Origin: Saccharibacillus sacchari DSM 19268 | GTDB taxonomy: Bacteria; Bacillota; Bacilli; Paenibacillales; Paenibacillaceae | DNA length: 64,000 bases | Reading direction: 5' to 3' | Assembly: GCF_000585395.1 (NCBI RefSeq) | Contig: NZ_KK073875.1 | Coordinates: forward strand, 3,323,307-3,387,306 | In this document: positions 18,442-25,680 of the stretch, one piece after another | Layout of the letters: every line of letters begins with the position of its first letter | Position numbering within the stretch: position 1 is the first letter of the stretch | Program-made: the position numbers and the translations under genes | Notes under the pieces: generated by a model | Seen by the model: only the letters and a program-made list of their open reading frames with translations | What the model was told of the DNA's origin: nothing | Databases searched by the model: none

Positions 18442-18578
18442 GGCATGCGTAAAACGCGGAAGCGGACGCTTATTGGATGATCTGCGTCTGCCGCAAACGA
18501 TAATTATCCCGATTTGCGCATAAACTTTCATTATGTTAACTAACCTGCCGCAAAACGAAAAACTTTTTACATTTGATC

Positions 18579-18607
18579 TGGTGATTATTTCTTAAACTCG
18601 TTATACT
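18579..18607 (+). promoter_or_regulatory. Possible promoter of the first M3 peptidase gene
   Basis: A good -10 TATACT (18602-18607) with a poor -35 TGGTGA 17 bases upstream, 36 bases before the TTG start. Confidence 0.4.
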
Positions 18608-18642
18608 GGAAAAATAGTTCGTACATCAGAGGAGGAAATGCA

Positions 18643-20340
18643 TTGACGACCTTTCAACAGTTTGACTACGTACGCCCAAATATTGACCAGTTGAAGATTA
18701 ATTTTAAGGAATTGATCGCCAAGTTCGAAGCCGCAGGGAGCGTTGGGGAGCAAGAGTCTGTCATGCACGAGATTAATGCGCTGCGCAACAGCTTTGACAC
18801 GCAGCACCAGCTCGTCAGCATTCGCCATTCGATCGACACTACCGACGAGTTTTACAAAAACGAGCAGGATTTCATGGACGAAGTCGGCCCGGTCGTGCAG
18901 GAGTACATATCCGATTACTACCGCGCGCTGACGACCTCGAAATTCCGCGGCGAGTTGGAAAGCAAATGGGGCACGCAGCTGTTCGCGTTGGCCGAAAGCG
19001 CGATCCGCACGTTCAGCCCGGAGATCATCGAAGATCTTCAGCTCGAAAACAAACTGTCCACCGAATACGATCAGCTGATCGCATCGGCGAAAATTCCGTT
19101 CGAAGGCGAAGAGCGCACGCTGCCGCAGCTGCTGCCGTTCGAATTGTCGACGGATCGCGATATGCGCAAACGCGCGTCGGAAGCCCGCTTCGGTTTCCTG
19201 AACGAAAAAGAATCGGAACTGGACCGCATCTACGACGAGCTGGTCAAAGTCCGTACCAAAATCGCGAAAAAACTCGGCTACCCAAGCTTCGTCGAGATGG
19301 GTTACGACCGCATGATGCGCACCGACTACAACGCCGAGATGGTCGCGAACTTCCGCAAGCAAGTGCAAGAAGAGATCGTGCCTGTAGCGACTCGTTTGCG
19401 CAAGCGTCAAGAAGCACGGATCGGCGTCGACACGCTGCGTTATTACGATAACGGCTTCAGCTTCAAGAGCGGCAACGCCACGCCGAAAGGCGACCCGGAC
19501 TGGATCGTCAAAAACGGCGAAGACATGTACAAAGAGCTGGCGCCGGAAACGGACGAGTTTTTCCAATTCATGCTGAAAAACGACTTGATGGATTTGGTGA
19601 GCAAAAAAGGCAAAGCGGGCGGCGGTTACTGCACGTACCTGCCGGATTACAAAGCGCCGTTCATTTTCTCGAACTTCAACGGCACTTCCGGCGATATCGA
19701 CGTGTTGACGCACGAAGCGGGACACGCGTTCCAAGTGTATTCCAGCCGCGGTCACGAAGTGCCGGAATACTTGTGGCCGACGTATGAATCCGCCGAGATC
19801 CATTCCATGAGCATGGAGTTCTTCACTTGGCCGTGGATGGAGAAATTCTTCAAGGAAGATACCGATAAGTACCGCTTCGACCATTTGGCTTCGAGCCTGC
19901 TGTTTATTCCTTACGGCGTCTCGGTCGACGAATTCCAGCATTTCGTGTACGCCAACCCGGACGCGACGCCGGACGAGCGTAAAACGGCTTGGAGAGAGAT
20001 CGAGAAGAAATACCTGCCGCACCTGAACTACGAAGGCAACGATTACCTGGAGCGCGGCGGTTTCTGGCAAAAGCAAGGCCATATTTACGGCGCGCCGTTC
20101 TATTATATCGATTACACGCTGGCTCAGCTCTGCGCGTTCCAATTCTGGAAGCGTTCGAGAGAAGACTTCGAAGCGGCATGGAAAGATTATATTCACCTGT
20201 GCGGTCTGGGCGGCACGCAATCCTTCACCGGACTTGTCAAGGAAGCCGGCCTGATTTCCCCGTTCGAAGACGGCTGCGTATCCTCCGTGATCGGGACGAT
20301 CGAAGAATGGCTGAACAGCGTGGACGACAAAGCGCTGTAA
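18643..20340 (+). CDS. M3 family oligoendopeptidase, paralog 1
   Basis: A 565-residue zinc metallopeptidase of the M3 family, short oligoendopeptidase subgroup. HEAGH is near residue 357 (LTHEAGHAF), with the downstream Glu helix around AEIHSMSMEFF. It probably degrades peptides in the cytoplasm. The start is TTG at 18643, with GGAGGA 6 bases upstream; the ATG just before it is followed at once by a stop in another frame. It has its own promoter and is followed 70 bases later by a terminator and then a close paralog in the same direction. Codon use is strongly biased, suggesting high expression. Confidence 0.93.
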   Translation: MTTFQQFDYVRPNIDQLKINFKELIAKFEAAGSVGEQESVMHEINALRNSFDTQHQLVSIRHSIDTTDEFYKNEQDFMDEVGPVVQEYISDYYRALTTSKFRGELESKWGTQLFALAESAIRTFSPEIIEDLQLENKLSTEYDQLIASAKIPFEGEERTLPQLLPFELSTDRDMRKRASEARFGFLNEKESELDRIYDELVKVRTKIAKKLGYPSFVEMGYDRMMRTDYNAEMVANFRKQVQEEIVPVATRLRKRQEARIGVDTLRYYDNGFSFKSGNATPKGDPDWIVKNGEDMYKELAPETDEFFQFMLKNDLMDLVSKKGKAGGGYCTYLPDYKAPFIFSNFNGTSGDIDVLTHEAGHAFQVYSSRGHEVPEYLWPTYESAEIHSMSMEFFTWPWMEKFFKEDTDKYRFDHLASSLLFIPYGVSVDEFQHFVYANPDATPDERKTAWREIEKKYLPHLNYEGNDYLERGGFWQKQGHIYGAPFYYIDYTLAQLCAFQFWKRSREDFEAAWKDYIHLCGLGGTQSFTGLVKEAGLISPFEDGCVSSVIGTIEEWLNSVDDKAL

Positions 20341-20409
20341 AAAGAATTCGACCGATCACGTCAAAGAAACGCGAGTATGAGCCTGTTCGAGAAATCCGCC
20401 TTAACCGAC

Positions 20410-20446
20410 AAAACTGCTGTTCACCGAGTGTGGACGGCAGTTTTTT
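20410..20446 (+). terminator. Terminator between the two M3 peptidase genes
   Basis: AAAACTGC (20410-20417) pairs with GCAGTTTT (20437-20444), with partial inner pairing and six Ts. The second peptidase gene therefore either has its own promoter or depends on readthrough. Confidence 0.75.
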
Positions 20447-20492
20447 ACATAAGCTTATCCGCGTCAAATGAACAGAAGAGGAGTGCGAAAAA

Positions 20493-22193
20493 ATGAAGCA
20501 GTCGTTTCACGATTTTCCGTATGTTCGTCCCGATATCGAGGCTGTCGGTCGGGACTTCCAAGCCGCGATAACCGCTTTCGAATCTGCCGAGAACGTCGAG
20601 GAGCAGATCGTTGCCAATCGCGAATACAACGAGCTGTATTCGGCAATCGCGACGCAGGTCATGTTGGTCAATATTCGGCATTCGATTGATACGACCGACG
20701 CTTTTTATCAAGAAGAGAAAGCGTTCATGGACCGCAACATCCCGATCGTGCAGCAGATGGAAGCGGCTTATCATCGGGCGTTGATTGCTTCGAAATTCCG
20801 GCCTCAGCTTGAAAAATTGTGGGGGACGCAGCTTTTTGCCCTGGCCGATGCTTCGAGCCGTACGTTCGATCCGGCAATCATCGAAGAACTTCAGCGTGAA
20901 AACGAGCTGTCGACGAAATATCAAATGTTGATCGCGTCGGCGAAAATTCCGTTCGAAGGCGAAGAGCGCACATTGATGCAGCTGATGCCGTTCGAATTGT
21001 CGACCGACCGCGCGATGCGGAAAAAAGCTTCTGAAGCGCGTTATGCGTTCATGGAGGAACACGAAGCCGAATTCGACGGAATCTACGACGAGCTGGTCAA
21101 AGTCCGCACGGGAATGGCCCGCAAGTTGGGGTATCCGAGTTATGTGGAAATGGGCTATGACCGGATGAAGCGAACGGATTACGATGCCGGGATGGTAGCC
21201 AATTTCCGTAAACAAGTATTGGACGAGATCGTGCCCGCGGCAACTTCCTTGCGCAATCGTCAGCAGCAACGAATCGGCGTCGACACGCTGCGTTATTACG
21301 ATAACGCGTTCAGCTTCGAAAGCGGAAATGCCACCCCGAAAGGCGACGCGGATTGGATCGTGCAAAACGGCGAACAGATGTATCGGGAGATGTCGCCGGA
21401 GACGGACGAGTTTTTCCAATTCATGCTGCAAAACGACCTGATGGATCTGGTGAGCAAAAAAGGCAAAGCGGGCGGCGGTTACTGCACGATGCTGTTCGAT
21501 TATAAAGCGCCGTTCATTTTTTCCAACTTCAACGGAACCTCGGCGGATATCGACGTGCTGACGCACGAGGCGGGACACGGCTTCCAGGACTACCGCAGCC
21601 GGGAGTTCGAAAATAAAGCGTATTGCTTCCCGACCATGGAGTCCGCCGAGATCCATTCCATGAGCATGGAGTTTTTCGCTTGGCCGTGGATGGAGAAGTT
21701 CTTCGAAGAAGATACCGACAAGTACCTGTTCAATCATCTTGCAAGCGCGCTTCAATTCATTCCGTACGGCGTTTCGGTCGACGAATTCCAGCATTTCGTG
21801 TACGGCAACCCCGACGCGACGCCGGAAGAGCGCAAAAAGGCGTGGCGGGATATCGAGAACAAATACCTGCCGCATCTGAATTACGAAGGCAGCGATTATT
21901 TGGAGCGGGGCGGCTTCTGGCATAGGCAAAGCCATATTTTCACCGCGCCGTTTTATTACATCGATTACACGCTGGCGCAAATCTGCGCGTTCCAGTTCTG
22001 GAAACGTTCGAGGGAAGACCGCGAAGCGGCTTGGGCGGATTACGTGCATCTCTGCGGTCTCGGCGGCAGCTTGTCGTTCACGAACCTGGTTCGCGAAGCG
22101 GGCTTGATCTCGCCGTTCGAGGACGGCTGCGTATCGTCCGTGATCGGACAGATCGAAGAGTGGTTGAACGGAGTCGACGATCGCGCGCTGTAG
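20493..22193 (+). CDS. M3 family oligoendopeptidase, paralog 2
   Basis: A 566-residue tandem paralog of the gene at 18643, alike along the whole length: same YVRP N-terminus, identical FEGEERTL and KKGKAGGGYCT segments, and HEAGHGF near residue 358. It has an ATG start with GAGGAG upstream. The gene duplicates the entire reading frame, but the spacer and codon choice differ (less GC-rich third positions), so it is not a very recent copy. A different peptide preference or expression condition is the likely reason for keeping both. Confidence 0.93.
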   Translation: MKQSFHDFPYVRPDIEAVGRDFQAAITAFESAENVEEQIVANREYNELYSAIATQVMLVNIRHSIDTTDAFYQEEKAFMDRNIPIVQQMEAAYHRALIASKFRPQLEKLWGTQLFALADASSRTFDPAIIEELQRENELSTKYQMLIASAKIPFEGEERTLMQLMPFELSTDRAMRKKASEARYAFMEEHEAEFDGIYDELVKVRTGMARKLGYPSYVEMGYDRMKRTDYDAGMVANFRKQVLDEIVPAATSLRNRQQQRIGVDTLRYYDNAFSFESGNATPKGDADWIVQNGEQMYREMSPETDEFFQFMLQNDLMDLVSKKGKAGGGYCTMLFDYKAPFIFSNFNGTSADIDVLTHEAGHGFQDYRSREFENKAYCFPTMESAEIHSMSMEFFAWPWMEKFFEEDTDKYLFNHLASALQFIPYGVSVDEFQHFVYGNPDATPEERKKAWRDIENKYLPHLNYEGSDYLERGGFWHRQSHIFTAPFYYIDYTLAQICAFQFWKRSREDREAAWADYVHLCGLGGSLSFTNLVREAGLISPFEDGCVSSVIGQIEEWLNGVDDRAL

Positions 22194-22213
22194 AGATTCA
22201 AAAGCTAACAAGG

Positions 22214-22250
22214 AAAAGGATGAAGCCGAATGTTTCGGTCTCATCCTTTT
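22214..22250. terminator. Terminator after the second M3 peptidase gene
   Basis: AAAAGGATGA (22214-22223) and TCATCCTTTT (22241-22250) form a 10-bp perfect stem with inner CCGA/TCGG pairing and flanking A and T runs. It lies between convergent genes and can serve both. Confidence 0.88.
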
Positions 22251-22263
22251 TCTGCATGATCGA

Positions 22264-23157
22264 TTATGACAGAGGCACTGACGTTGCTTGCTTGCGAAAA
22301 TCCTGCGGCGTATGTCCCGTATGTTTGTGGAAAACATAAGCAAAGTAGCTCGCGGATTGAAAGCCGCACGCAATGGCTACTTCGGATACGGGGCGATTCG
22401 TTTCTTTGAGCAGGTCGCAGCTTTTTTGGATGCGGTATTGAACGAGATAATTGTTCGGCGTGAGGCGAAGATGCTTCTTGAACAGCTCGCAGCAGCGGCT
22501 GCGGCACACCGACCCGGCTGCCGCGATGTCGTCGGTGCTGAGCTTGAATTCGTAATGCCGATGAATATAGTCCGTCATGTCGTGAATGATGGCAAGATGA
22601 CGATTGTCGATAGACTCGCTCGACTTTTCTTGAATATGGTCAGCAATACAGGCGCATAAATAAGAACAACGGGAGATCAGATGCAGCAAATTCCCGGAAT
22701 TGCGTTTCATTTGTTCATTGATATCGATTAATAGGTTAATAATCTCCTGCTGCCAAGCGATTTGCGCGGATAAATGCAAAAAGTCGTCCGCATTCAATCC
22801 GAATTTTTGATTCAAAAAAGTTTTGCCTGCCGAAGTGTGCTCGCCCAATAAAGTCGGATGCACGGTAACGATGACATGCGAACAGTTGCCGCTATCGGCA
22901 AAAAATCCGCGATGCAGCCTTTTGCTGTTCACGAAGATCGCATTTCCTTCCTCGACGCGAACGGACTGGTCATTGACCATATAATTCATGGAGCCTTCAA
23001 CAATCAATAAAAACTCCAGATCGGCATGCCAGTGGTAAGCAAACGCGTTCAAATCACGAACCCTCACCGATCCCTCGTAAACGCATACGGGAAAACCGGG
23101 CAGATTATAAGAAAGCTTTTCGGATAGGTCCGAAGAAATTTGAAGCGATTCGACCAT
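22264..23157 (-). CDS. AraC-family regulator with cupin sensor domain
   Basis: A 297-residue cytoplasmic regulator. The N-terminal cupin-like half (HWHADLEFLLIVEGSMNYMV, about residues 25-110) probably binds a small molecule. The C-terminal two helix-turn-helix AraC domain covers about the last 100 residues (ASYFAYVFHKHTGHTPQDFR). The start at 23157 is preferred, with GAGAGGGA about 7 bases upstream; an upstream in-frame start at 23187 has no ribosome site. It is divergent from the receiver-only gene at 23320 and convergent with the M3 peptidases. The target is unknown; the divergent neighbour or itself is most likely. Confidence 0.88.
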   Translation of the reverse strand: MVESLQISSDLSEKLSYNLPGFPVCVYEGSVRVRDLNAFAYHWHADLEFLLIVEGSMNYMVNDQSVRVEEGNAIFVNSKRLHRGFFADSGNCSHVIVTVHPTLLGEHTSAGKTFLNQKFGLNADDFLHLSAQIAWQQEIINLLIDINEQMKRNSGNLLHLISRCSYLCACIADHIQEKSSESIDNRHLAIIHDMTDYIHRHYEFKLSTDDIAAAGSVCRSRCCELFKKHLRLTPNNYLVQYRIQKSCDLLKETNRPVSEVAIACGFQSASYFAYVFHKHTGHTPQDFRKQATSVPLS

Positions 23158-23319
23158 ATAAAAGTCCCTCTCTTGAAAAAAATACAATATTGATAGTGAA
23201 ATAGACTATTTTTAGCGCGAAATCAATAATTTTATTATACAATTTCGATAATCGAATATGAAATAAAATTCGGAATATTCAAAAGACAATCTCAAGTCTG
23301 CGGAAATAGGGGTGGGAAG

Positions 23320-23700
23320 ATGAATACCTTGATTATTGCCGATGATGCCGAGGTTAAAAATACGATCAAGCAGGCGATTTGCGAGCTTGAGCTGGGATGC
23401 AGGATTTTCGAGACGTCTTCGCCCAAAGAAGCGCTGAAGCTGATGCAATCGGATCGTATGCCGATCGTCTTTTCGGAGATCGATATGCGTCAGATGAACG
23501 GTCTTTCTTTTGTTGAAACGCATAAGCGTGCTTTTCCCGAGACTTGCTGGTTGGTGATCTCGGCGTCTAAAAATTTCTATGATATCAAAAAGGCGATCGA
23601 GCTTGGCATTATTGATTATTTATTGAAACCCGTCGACGGATCGGAACTGCGTAATGTGCTGAAAAATCGAGTGCATTATACACGTGCAGTTTGTCATTAG
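23320..23700 (+). CDS. Stand-alone receiver-domain protein with Asp-to-Glu phosphosite
   Basis: A 126-residue CheY-like receiver without an output domain. The acidic pair is at Asp8/Asp9, the switch Ser at about 81 and the conserved Lys at about 103 (LLKPVD). The position of the phosphoacceptor Asp, in VFSEIDMRQMNG (TDIRMPGMDG in YesN-type receivers), is Glu53. Glu cannot be phosphorylated by a histidine kinase and may mimic the active state. The closest family is the receiver of YesN-type AraC regulators, so this may be a retained N-terminal half. The ribosome site is GGGGTGGGA. No kinase is adjacent. Confidence 0.85.
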   Translation: MNTLIIADDAEVKNTIKQAICELELGCRIFETSSPKEALKLMQSDRMPIVFSEIDMRQMNGLSFVETHKRAFPETCWLVISASKNFYDIKKAIELGIIDYLLKPVDGSELRNVLKNRVHYTRAVCH

Positions 23701-23768
23701 CTTTAATAGATTCTAAGCTTTAAAAAAAGAAATCTCGAGGCTGTCGAGAGAGTTACGTAGGAGCGTGA

Positions 23769-23943
23769 AGCGAGAAGACTGCGAGAGAAATTGCCAGCAT
23801 ACGCTTCCGAAGTGCATTTCTTCGAAATGCTTCAGGTCGCGTGTTGAAATCGAGAACGGGATTAAATTTTTAGCGGAATTTTCTCGATTTCAAAGGCGAT
23901 CACTATCGTTCCTACACTGAATTTCTCTCTCCGTCTTCTCGCT
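23769..23943. repeat. Palindromic repeat element, copy B (long, reversed)
   Basis: A 175-bp imperfect palindrome filling the gap 23701-24000. Outer arms are 23769-23792 and 23920-23943 (AGCGAGAAGAC...GAGAGAAATT against its complement with two small mismatches). A perfect 13-bp inner arm pairs TTGAAATCGAGAA (23844-23856) with TTCTCGATTTCAA (23881-23893). An extra mini-hairpin GCATTTC-TTC-GAAATGC lies at 23814-23830. Read on the minus strand it aligns with copies A and D. It lies between convergent genes. Confidence 0.8.
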
Positions 23944-24000
23944 CCCAGTTACGGTCAGGCTTTCTCGGTACCTTCTTTAATAAAAAAGAAGGCTCATTTT

Positions 24001-24570
24001 TTAATTTAATAATCTGCCGTTATCGTTCCATTGTCCGTACATGCGGTTTTCTCGCGTATTTAGCATAAACTTCTCCAGTCTGCTTTCGAACAATTCCGGC
24101 TGCTTGCGGCAGCTTTGGATCGTGTCGAGACGGATGCGTCGGTACAATTCGGGGAAGGCGAGGAAATTCTCAAGCGTTTGCGAATCTGCCTGTAGTCTGC
24201 GGTCGATTTCTTCGTCGATGACAAAAGAATCAAGGCCTCCCGGTGGGAAAAATAGACGTCCGGTCTCATGGATCAGACCTAAGCGTTCCAGACGCAAGGC
24301 GCGCTGTTTATTCAGTTCTGTCCATGAACTGCCGCGAGTTCTTGGCGAAAGGCGTTGCATCACGCCGATGCCCGCCGCGGTCTTTTTTACGCCGTCTATC
24401 CAGCCGAAGCATAGGCATTCTTCAACGACATCCAGATACAGCAGAGTATCAGGACTTGGTTTCATGCTTACGGCGACCCAGCAGCATTTTTGAGTAGCAT
24501 GATTTTCCTCCAGCCACTGCCTCAAGTTCTCCCGCGTTTTGACCTCTGTTAACAAAGGCTGCATCTCCAT
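24001..24570 (-). CDS. YdeI/OmpD-associated (OmdA) family protein
   Basis: A 189-residue protein of the YdeI/OmdA family. Family features seen are RENLRQWLEENHAT, the segment ECLCFGWIDG and RLSPRTRGSSWTELNK, then a Lys/Arg-rich C-terminal helix pair. Relatives have been linked to bacteriocin or peptide resistance in a few bacteria, but the biochemical role is unknown. The start is uncertain: ATG 24570 has AAGGAG 11 bases upstream, ATG 24564 is also possible, and the GTG at 24582 overlaps the ribosome site. It lies 45 bases downstream of the DinB-like gene, probably co-transcribed. Confidence 0.82.
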   Translation of the reverse strand: MEMQPLLTEVKTRENLRQWLEENHATQKCCWVAVSMKPSPDTLLYLDVVEECLCFGWIDGVKKTAAGIGVMQRLSPRTRGSSWTELNKQRALRLERLGLIHETGRLFFPPGGLDSFVIDEEIDRRLQADSQTLENFLAFPELYRRIRLDTIQSCRKQPELFESRLEKFMLNTRENRMYGQWNDNGRLLN

Positions 24571-24615
24571 AGCCCTGATCACTCCTTTTCTTCAACCGAT
24601 TCGGTCGTGACTTGC

Positions 24616-25152
24616 TTATTTCGAATAAACCTGCGCTTCGTCTACCGGATTTTGATACCAGAATAACACATAATCCGTCATCGTCGAAGCATGTCCAAGC
24701 TGCCGCAGCATCGCCGAAATATTCCCCCGGTGATACGTGCCGTGATTCACTAAATGCAGCAAGATCTCCGACAGTCGCGTCTCGCGGCTTCCGGTATACG
24801 GATTGACCAGCAAAATGCTGCGCTCCAGATCAGGCTCCGCCTGGAGCCAAACGTTAACTTTGTGCGCAAGCGATTCGAAAGCAGCAGCAAACTCTTCTAC
24901 GCCAAACCCGGACATCTCTTGTTCCAGCGCCATATACTGATTCATGGCTTGCTGCATATCCATGCCCGTCAGCACGTGATACCAGATCGTTTCCACCGCG
25001 AACATATGACTGAACCCCCGCGCAATCGTCGGAAAAGAAGTGTTCGCCTCCTGTTGCATCACCGAAGAAGGCAGCTCATTAATTCGTTTCAACAGCGTCT
25101 GAGTCGCCCAAGCGTCGTAAGTAAACATTTGTGCAGAAGGATTGTGATTCAT
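24616..25152 (-). CDS. DinB-family protein
   Basis: A 178-residue four-helix-bundle protein of the DinB/YfiT superfamily, named for damage-inducible B. subtilis DinB, not the polymerase. The metal-site histidines are seen around GFSHMF (helix 2) and HLVNHGTYHRGN (C-terminal helix), so a divalent metal is probably bound. Members include thiol-dependent transferases using bacillithiol or mycothiol. The ribosome site AAGAGGT is correctly spaced. It is the first gene of a unit with the YdeI-like gene; its upstream region is filled with palindromic elements C and D. Confidence 0.88.
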   Translation of the reverse strand: MNHNPSAQMFTYDAWATQTLLKRINELPSSVMQQEANTSFPTIARGFSHMFAVETIWYHVLTGMDMQQAMNQYMALEQEMSGFGVEEFAAAFESLAHKVNVWLQAEPDLERSILLVNPYTGSRETRLSEILLHLVNHGTYHRGNISAMLRQLGHASTMTDYVLFWYQNPVDEAQVYSK

Positions 25153-25211
25153 GATTATGACCTCTTTTCAATAAGTAGTGTAACCCGTCTTCAACAACAG
25201 CATACGAAAAG

Positions 25212-25237
25212 AAGACTGACAACAGCGTGTCAGCCTT
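25212..25237. repeat. GACTGAC hairpin 1
   Basis: AAGACTGACA pairs with TGTCAGCCTT (one mismatch). It is the first of three similar hairpins that bracket palindromic copies C and D. Confidence 0.7.
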
Positions 25238-25295
25238 CAAGTTGCAGATAGAATTCAGAGTCAATTCCTGTTCGGGGGGGGAAGCTGGGAACTGC

Positions 25296-25394
25296 GGGGG
25301 AAATTCGTTCAAAACGCTGTTTCACCCGGAAATTTGATTGAAGTTTTTGTGGAATTTTTCCAGGTTCAAAGGCGTTTTGACCTGAATTTCCCCC
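25296..25394. repeat. Palindromic repeat element, copy C (reversed)
   Basis: A 99-bp palindrome. GGGGGAAATTC (25296-25306) pairs with GAATTTCCCCC (25384-25394), and TCAAAACGC (25309-25317) with GCGTTTTGA (25372-25380). The minus-strand reading matches copy A base for base over the CGCCTTTGAA and GTGAAACAGCG blocks. Confidence 0.85.
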
Positions 25395-25430
25395 TTCGTT
25401 TTCGCTTCATTTATAAATAAAATTAAAAAA

Positions 25431-25456
25431 AAGACTGACAATGCAACGTCAGTCTT
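25431..25456. repeat. GACTGAC hairpin 2
   Basis: A perfect 9-bp stem AAGACTGAC / GTCAGTCTT with loop AATGCAAC, between palindromic copies C and D. It is preceded by an A-rich run. Confidence 0.75.
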
Positions 25457-25483
25457 AGCGTGCCAAGAACGTCCAACGTAGCT

Positions 25484-25618
25484 GGAAGCGAGAAGACGGA
25501 GAGAGAAATTCAGTTCAAGACGCCTTTGAACTTGGAAAACCTCAACTCAAAATTTCAATCGACTTTTCCAAGTGAGACAGCGAATTGAACGAATTTCTCT
25601 CGCAGTCTTCTCGCTTCC
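25484..25618. repeat. Palindromic repeat element, copy D
   Basis: The most regular copy. Perfect arms are GGAAGCGAGAAGAC (25484-25497) / GTCTTCTCGCTTCC (25605-25618), GAGAGAAATTC (25501-25511) / GAATTTCTCTC (25591-25601), GTTCAA (25513-25518) / TTGAAC (25585-25590) and ACTTGGAAAA (25530-25539) / TTTTCCAAGT (25564-25573). Same orientation as copy A. The gap 25153-25668 contains nothing else recognisable. Confidence 0.88.
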
Positions 25619-25647
25619 CCCGCCGAAGTGACTTTCGAGAGCACCCT

Positions 25648-25680
25648 AAGACTGACCGCGATGCAGCGTCAGTCTTTTTC
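25648..25680 (-). terminator. GACTGAC hairpin 3, overlapping the end of the WYL regulator gene
   Basis: AAGACTGAC (25648-25656) and GTCAGTCTT (25668-25676) form a perfect 9-bp stem. The TGA stop of the gene at 25669 lies inside the right arm, so the hairpin is both gene end and terminator-like stem. Confidence 0.7.

Noticed and set aside
18601-22373. Two long minus-strand frames (539 and 642 codons) similar to each other, opposite the M3 peptidase genes
   Set aside because: Their similarity follows from the paralogy of the plus-strand genes; composition is not protein-like and no start signals exist.
25212-25680. CRISPR-like array, because similar short units recur with spacers
   Set aside because: The units are palindromic hairpins of uneven spacing separated by a second repeat family, only three occur, and no cas genes are present.
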